9,606 nucleotides of DNA from Anaerolineaceae bacterium UBA5224 (GTDB lineage Bacteria; Chloroflexota; Anaerolineae; Anaerolineales; Anaerolineaceae). A program made the position numbers and the translations under genes. Position 1 is the stretch's first letter; every line of letters starts with the position of its first letter. The notes beneath the pieces are model-generated. The model saw only the letters and a list, made by a program, of their open reading frames with translations, had not been told where the DNA came from and did no database searches. The stretch spans positions 2,277 to 11,882 of the forward strand of contig DHUW01000104.1 in NCBI GenBank assembly GCA_002409365.1, given 5' to 3'. Shown here in pieces: positions 6,492 through 9,606 of the stretch.

Positions 6492-8345
6492 TTAAGACTT
6501 TAATTTGTAGTTCAGCAATCTCATGCCATTCAAGATTACCACTAAAATGCTGCCTTCATGCACAAACATTCCAATGGACATGTTCATCCAATCGCTGAAA
6601 AACACACTGGCTAGTAAAAATAATACGACCCCAACTGCAATTGCGATGTTCTGACGCATGTTGCTGGCGGTCGCTTTGGTCAAACCCAGGGCATGGGGCA
6701 GCTTGCTGAAATCCGAATTCATCAACACAACATCGGATGTCTCGATAGCGACGTCTGTGCCACCGCCCATGGCAATCCCGATATGTGCCAAAGCTAGTGA
6801 GGGACTGTCATTCACACCGTCACCGACGAAAGCGACGATGTGATCTTTGTCGATCAGATTTTGAATATATGCTGACTTATCTTCCGGCAGCATATGACCA
6901 TGCGCTTCAGTGAGCCCAAGGTCGCTGGCGACGCGATCGACAGTCCCCTGGTTATCCCCGGAAAGCACAACCAGGTTTTTCACGCCCAGCTTCTTAATTT
7001 TTGCCAGGTCTCCTTTGACACCTGGGCGAACTTGATCCCGGATTCCGATCAGGGCTTTTAGTTCACCATCGATTGAAGTGAGCACAAGCGAGTTACCCCT
7101 AACCTCAAATTGAGCGATATCAGCGCGTGCCAATTCAGAAAGACTAACGCCTTCCTGGTCCATCAGCGCCACATTGCCGATTGCCACTGCGTGACCTTCC
7201 ACCTCGGCAACAACACCACCACCTTTGACAACGTTGGTGTTTTTGACCGGAAAACGTTTGGTTTCCCCGATGTGATCCACCACTGCTTGTGCCAGCGGGT
7301 GGTCGGACTCACTTTCAACACTGGCCACGTACGCCTTCACTGTATCTGCATCTTCTGAGTAGATCTGGACTTCAGCGACTTCCGGATTGCCGACTGTTAA
7401 AGTTCCGGTCTTATCGAAAACGATCGTGTCAACCCGGCTGAAATCGACGATCACTTCGCTTCCTTTTAACAAAATACCATTCTTGGCGCCATTGCCAATT
7501 CCAGCGACGTTCGAAACAGGCACACCAATAACCAGTGCGCCAGGGCAGCCAAGAACCAGGATCGTAATCGCCAGCTCAATATTGCGTGAGAAAACCCAGA
7601 CAATTGCAGCCAGCGCCAAAACTGCCGGTGTGTACCACCTAGCGAAACGGTCGATGAAACGTTCCGCTGCAGATTTCGAATCCTGTGCTTCTTCCACCAA
7701 TTCGATGATCCTGCCAAAAGTGGTGTCTTCACCTACCCGGTCGGCAACGATCTGCAGGGTACCATTTTCAAGGATCGTGCCGGCGTAAACACCGGAATCG
7801 GCATGTTTGCTGACCGGGACAGACTCACCGGTGATGCTGGCTTCGTTGATATACCCCTCACCTGCCAAAACCGTTCCATCCACGGGCACCTTCGCGCCGG
7901 TCTTGACCAGCAGGATGTCACCAACACCGACCTCATCCACTTCAACCTCAACGTACTCGCCATCTTCGCCCTGTTTTAAGGCACTTTCCGGCGCCATTTC
8001 AGTCAGTTCTTTGATCGCCGATCGGGTTTTGTTCAGTGTGCGCTGTTCCAGGTAAGCACCGAAGAGAAACAAGAAAGTCACAATCGCGGACTCTTCAAAG
8101 TTACGGATGAAGAATGCACCGATGACTGCAATGGTTACGAGCAAGTCAATACTGACTACTTTTACCCATAATGCCTGGTAAGCCTGGATCGCAATCGGGG
8201 CTATACCCAAAACTGACGCAATCGCGAATACCCAAGTGGCTGCAGTTTCGTTATGAAAGGCATAAAGGCTGACAAAACCAGCAACAATCAGGATCGCGCT
8301 GATTAACGCAACCTGGTTCTTCTTGCTCAAGATGAATCGCTGCAA
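6492..8345 (-). CDS. P1B-type heavy-metal-translocating ATPase with a CPG membrane motif
   Basis: 617 residues, a full P1B pump without an N-terminal metal-binding domain. Helices lie at about 10-31, 34-58, 66-81, 84-100, 238-254, 257-280, 563-582 and 587-612. Catalytic motifs are intact: actuator TGES (172-175), phosphorylated Asp311 in DKTGT, His349-Pro350 of the P1B ATP-binding domain, and GDGVND (508-513). The membrane metal motif is Cys267-Pro268-Gly269 (LGCPGALVIGVPVS), not the common CPC, CPH or SPC. The last helix has HEGS (596-599), recalling the HEGG(T) signature of P1B-4 pumps (Co/Fe/Zn exporters), rather than the DxG of Zn/Cd pumps. It should expel a metal ion from the cytoplasm, identity open, Fe(II), Zn(II) or Co(II) being plausible. 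There is no in-frame ATG before Met117; TTG at 8345-8343, preceded by GGTG at a 5-nt spacing, is the likely start, with TTG at codon 6 as an alternative. Confidence 0.9.
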   Translation of the reverse strand: MQRFILSKKNQVALISAILIVAGFVSLYAFHNETAATWVFAIASVLGIAPIAIQAYQALWVKVVSIDLLVTIAVIGAFFIRNFEESAIVTFLFLFGAYLEQRTLNKTRSAIKELTEMAPESALKQGEDGEYVEVEVDEVGVGDILLVKTGAKVPVDGTVLAGEGYINEASITGESVPVSKHADSGVYAGTILENGTLQIVADRVGEDTTFGRIIELVEEAQDSKSAAERFIDRFARWYTPAVLALAAIVWVFSRNIELAITILVLGCPGALVIGVPVSNVAGIGNGAKNGILLKGSEVIVDFSRVDTIVFDKTGTLTVGNPEVAEVQIYSEDADTVKAYVASVESESDHPLAQAVVDHIGETKRFPVKNTNVVKGGGVVAEVEGHAVAIGNVALMDQEGVSLSELARADIAQFEVRGNSLVLTSIDGELKALIGIRDQVRPGVKGDLAKIKKLGVKNLVVLSGDNQGTVDRVASDLGLTEAHGHMLPEDKSAYIQNLIDKDHIVAFVGDGVNDSPSLALAHIGIAMGGGTDVAIETSDVVLMNSDFSKLPHALGLTKATASNMRQNIAIAVGVVLFLLASVFFSDWMNMSIGMFVHEGSILVVILNGMRLLNYKLKS

Positions 8346-8384
8346 AGTTACACCATTTCTCTGTTTGTTTATGCCTAGATGTTA
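8343..8384 (-). promoter_or_regulatory. Translation-start region of the ATPase: TTG start after an in-frame stop of the upstream gene
   Basis: Between the TAA of the upstream small gene (8384-8382) and the TTG (8345-8343) lie exactly 12 sense codons in the ATPase frame, none of them ATG, GTG or TTG. An out-of-frame AUG-GUG-UAA minicistron (8356-8348) ends 2 nt before the TTG. GGTG (8354-8351) can pair with the anti-Shine-Dalgarno sequence at a normal distance. Translation of the pump is thus likely weak and coupled to the upstream gene. Confidence 0.5.
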
Positions 8385-8684
8385 TGCTTGATAAGCATGG
8401 TCGAGTTCAGCCAGCCAGTTGAAAACAGCTTCATAGCTTTCACAAACATCGCCAGGAACAGTGTAGTTGTCAGTGATCTCTTCCAGTTTCGTAAACTCTT
8501 CAGTCAAATCAGGTTTGCCTGGACTGGCAGCTTCAGTTTTGTCGACGACAGTGCCAAACAAGGCGCGGACCTCATGAAACTCGGGATGATGTGGACCGTG
8601 AACCTTATCCACGACTGGCACGAATTGCTTTAATTGCGGAAAAAGCCTGGTTGCTGTTTCATTAAACACAGTATTGTTAGTCAT
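8382..8684 (-). CDS. Small His-rich helical protein resembling part of the hemerythrin-like RIC (YtfE/ScdA) fold
   Basis: 100 residues, predicted mostly helical. FVPVVDKVHGPHHPEFHEVRAL (positions 21-42, split here as FVPVVDKVHGPHH and PEFHEVRAL) matches the pattern of the helix-loop-helix in di-iron RIC proteins, where a VHG-x-x-HPEL stretch is conserved. His29, His32, His33, Glu35, His37 and Glu38 could bind metal. The second half, ITDNYTVPGDVCESYEAVFNWL (70-91), has one Cys (81) and looks like a conserved family signature. At 100 residues it is too short for a four-helix hemerythrin bundle, so it may dimerise or be a divergent relative; I would not call it an iron-sulfur repair enzyme. AGGAG (minus strand of 8690-8694) sits 5 nt before the ATG. 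It is the first gene of the operon with the ATPase and HMA protein, hence probably part of the same metal response. Confidence 0.72.
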   Translation of the reverse strand: MTNNTVFNETATRLFPQLKQFVPVVDKVHGPHHPEFHEVRALFGTVVDKTEAASPGKPDLTEEFTKLEEITDNYTVPGDVCESYEAVFNWLAELDHAYQA

Positions 8685-8892
8685 ACAAACTCCTCTATAG
8701 TTTATTTTTGCCGGAGATTGACTGCTTTGCTCATCCTCCAGACAAGGTATTGTTAATCTTAACCCACAAACAACTCACAGAGTTCCATACTCTGTTCGAA
8801 TTTCGTTAATATTTTCTAATAAATTATGCATCTTCAAAACTCTGAAATTTCTCCTTCAAAATATATTAACAATTCAAGAGAATTTAAAGCAA
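8685..8892 (-). promoter_or_regulatory. Promoter and leader region of the metal operon
   Basis: An AT-rich stretch of about 200 bp with no gene on either strand. It contains a perfect operator-like dyad (8777-8795), a small GTTAA-TC-TTAAC palindrome (8752-8763) and, in the leader, an imperfect CTGGAG/CTCCGG stem (minus strand, about 8710-8740). Several TAAT-like hexamers could serve as -10 elements, but none has a matching -35, so I do not place the promoter exactly. Confidence 0.45.
8777..8795. promoter_or_regulatory. Perfect 19-bp dyad upstream of the metal operon (operator candidate)
   Basis: ACAGAGT, spacer TCCAT, ACTCTGT: seven perfect pairs around a 5-nt centre, about 93 bp before the first start codon of the operon. 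Neither strand has a T-run after it, so it is not a terminator. Size and symmetry fit the site of a dimeric repressor or activator; no regulator gene lies next to it. Confidence 0.5.
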
Positions 8893-8930
8893 AAGGCTGG
8901 AGCTCATTTTTTTAAGATGACCCCAGCCTT
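8893..8930 (-). terminator. Intrinsic terminator of the YdaT-like gene
   Basis: AAGGCTGG (8893-8900) pairs with CCAGCCTT (8923-8930); further pairing of TCAT (8904-8907) with ATGA (8917-8920) lengthens the stem past a bulge. On the minus strand TTTTGCTTTAAATT follows. It lies 45 bp after the stop codon. Confidence 0.75.
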
Positions 8931-8948
8931 GGTTGACCTTCATGAAAC

Positions 8949-8969
8949 GGAATGGTGCGAGACCATTCC
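8949..8969 (-). terminator. Hairpin directly after the YdaT-like gene
   Basis: GGAATGGT (8949-8956), loop GCGAG, ACCATTCC (8962-8969): a perfect 8-bp stem beginning 5 bp after the stop codon. On the minus strand only GTTTCATG follows, so alone it is a poor terminator; it stands in tandem with the stronger hairpin at 8893-8930 and may protect the 3' end of the mRNA. Confidence 0.55.
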
Positions 8970-8974
8970 ATAAA

Positions 8975-9400
8975 TCAGCTTTCGCTCTTCGTTTTCGTAA
9001 TGACTTTCGTGCCACGTTTTGCGGCGATTTCTTTAGCTCTCTTTGTGGCTTCACCTTTAGTCTTGTGATGACTGTCAGCATTGATGGCTTCTTCTGACTT
9101 CACGATCCAGTCTTTCGTTTTCATATCCCAACTGACGATGACGTTATCATCCATCAGACGGGCTCCACTAGGACCCTTTTTACGGGTTTTCGTTGTAACG
9201 TTTTTATATTCGAGCTTCTTAAGGTCGTCTTTTGAAGCCTTCTTGAACCATTCTTCAGCTTGTTTAGTTGCGATCGGGATCGCACGATCTTCGTCATAAC
9301 CTTCTGCCATCATGGCATTGCCGATGTCGATAGCTTTTTTACGCAGCAGAGGATCAAAGTTTTTCCAACTTACAGGGTAATTTCGGGTTGTCCAGGGCAT
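8975..9400 (-). CDS. YdaT-like protein with C-terminal DUF2188 domain
   Basis: 141 residues, basic and soluble. The N-terminal part, MPWTTRNYPVSWKNFDPLLR and KAIDIGNAMMAEGYDEDRAIPIATKQAEEW, closely follows the start of Bacillus subtilis YdaT as I remember it (MPW, YPxSxKNL, RKKAIDIANAM, EGRAIPIAT), a ChaB-like helical module. After a lysine-rich linker (about 56-80), residues about 85-137 (VSWDMKTKDWIVKSEEA, then HHKTKGEATKRAKEIAAKRGTKVI) form a DUF2188 domain, a small beta-alpha fold of unknown function. B. subtilis ydaT belongs, to my knowledge, to the general stress (SigB) regulon; whether that applies here is unknown. AGGAGGT (minus strand of 9405-9411) 4 nt before the ATG is the best Shine-Dalgarno site in the window, suggesting high expression. 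It is probably transcribed alone, with two hairpins after it. Confidence 0.85.
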   Translation of the reverse strand: MPWTTRNYPVSWKNFDPLLRKKAIDIGNAMMAEGYDEDRAIPIATKQAEEWFKKASKDDLKKLEYKNVTTKTRKKGPSGARLMDDNVIVSWDMKTKDWIVKSEEAINADSHHKTKGEATKRAKEIAAKRGTKVITKTKSES

Positions 9401-9426
9401 GTCTACCTCCTATTCTGGTAATTTGC

Positions 9427-9456
9427 AGTATATACCTTGGGGATAGGCAGATAAAA
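9427..9456 (-). promoter_or_regulatory. Possible promoter of the YdaT-like gene
   Basis: On the minus strand TATACT (9432-9427) could be the -10 element with TTTTAT (9456-9451) 18 bp upstream as a poor -35. Transcription would start about 20 nt before the ATG. Only the -10 is convincing. Confidence 0.3.
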
Positions 9457-9495
9457 CTTCTTGTAAGACCTTGATTGTTGAGCTGGCCAATAATT

Positions 9496-9606
9496 TTATG
9501 GGGTTGCTAGCAGAGACGAAAATTTTTCAACAAATACGATAGTTTTCTCCTCAATGGACTTCATTAACATATCCGAACTCTCAAAATCAGGATGTTCGGT
9601 GATGAT
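9496..9606 (-). CDS. C-terminal end of an unidentified protein (gene truncated by the window edge)
   Basis: The minus strand is open from the window edge to a TAA at 9498-9496, giving 36 residues: IITEHPDFESSDMLMKSIEE followed by KTIVFVEKFSSLLATP. The heptad-like spacing of hydrophobic residues and the charge pattern suggest a C-terminal helix of a real protein rather than noise; the composition changes to non-coding AT-rich sequence after the stop. I do not recognise the family. It lies 95 bp upstream of the YdaT-like gene on the same strand, and I see no terminator between them, so they could be co-transcribed. Confidence 0.5.
   Translation of the reverse strand: MITEHPDFESSDMLMKSIEEKTIVFVEKFSSLLATP

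Noticed and set aside
8704..8737. Ten-codon ORF on the minus strand in the leader of the metal operon, starting right after GGAGG
   Set aside because: The ATG touches the GGAGG with no spacing, so initiation is unlikely, and the peptide has no metal-binding or attenuator-like codon pattern.
8777..8795. MerR-type promoter with a dyad between -35 and -10
   Set aside because: The dyad is not flanked by a plausible -35 and -10 at 19-20 bp spacing, and its half-sites do not match the known ZntR or CueR operators; it is kept only as a general operator candidate.
1..9606. CRISPR arrays, tRNA or rRNA genes, insertion sequences and prophage genes
   Set aside because: No regularly spaced repeats, cloverleaf-like segments, transposase motifs or terminal inverted repeats were seen on either strand.

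Overview
The window is bacterial, of moderate GC content (AT-rich between genes), with compact operons, good Shine-Dalgarno sites and strong intrinsic terminators. A lipoprotein-anchored phosphonate-type ABC transporter with an unusually large permease, a 7TM sensor, a ZIP transporter and a YdaT-like small protein together suggest an Anaerolineae-like member of the Chloroflexota. That assignment is an inference from protein style, not from a marker gene.

Layout. (1) 1-851, minus: the N-terminal 283 residues of a seven-helix membrane sensor that runs off the left edge. (2) 852-981: a divergent promoter region with a perfect 7-bp dyad and a good sigma70-type promoter facing right. (3) 982-2512, plus: a ZIP-family metal transporter, then a flavodoxin-fold protein. 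(4) 2784-6071, plus: a three-gene phnD-phnC-phnE-like operon. A strong hairpin follows phnD, phnC and phnE overlap by 4 nt, and the operon ends in a textbook terminator. (5) 8684-6244, minus: a three-gene metal operon (hemerythrin/RIC-like 100-aa protein, P1B-type ATPase, HMA metallochaperone) that converges on the phn operon and has its own terminator. (6) 9400-8975, minus: a YdaT-like DUF2188 protein. (7) 9606-9496, minus: the last 36 codons of an unidentified gene.

How the genes work together. The phn set should bind an organophosphorus or related oxyanion outside the cell (PhnD lipoprotein), energise its import (PhnC) and pass it through PhnE. This PhnE carries an extra N-terminal membrane module and an extracytoplasmic beta-rich domain. 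No C-P lyase or other catabolic gene is visible, so the substrate is open. The minus-strand trio looks like a metal export or homeostasis unit: a His-rich helical protein, a pump without its own metal-binding domain, and a separate HMA chaperone that could replace that domain. The pump has CPG where most relatives have CPC or SPC, and a C-terminal HEGS motif reminiscent of the P1B-4 group. The small upstream gene is in the same frame as the pump, separated by one stop codon and 12 sense codons, and the pump has no usable ATG start. The ZIP transporter upstream adds a probable metal importer.

The most unusual points are the metal trio with its perfect 19-bp operator-like dyad, and the three-part PhnE. 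I saw no CRISPR array, insertion sequence, tRNA, rRNA or prophage feature.
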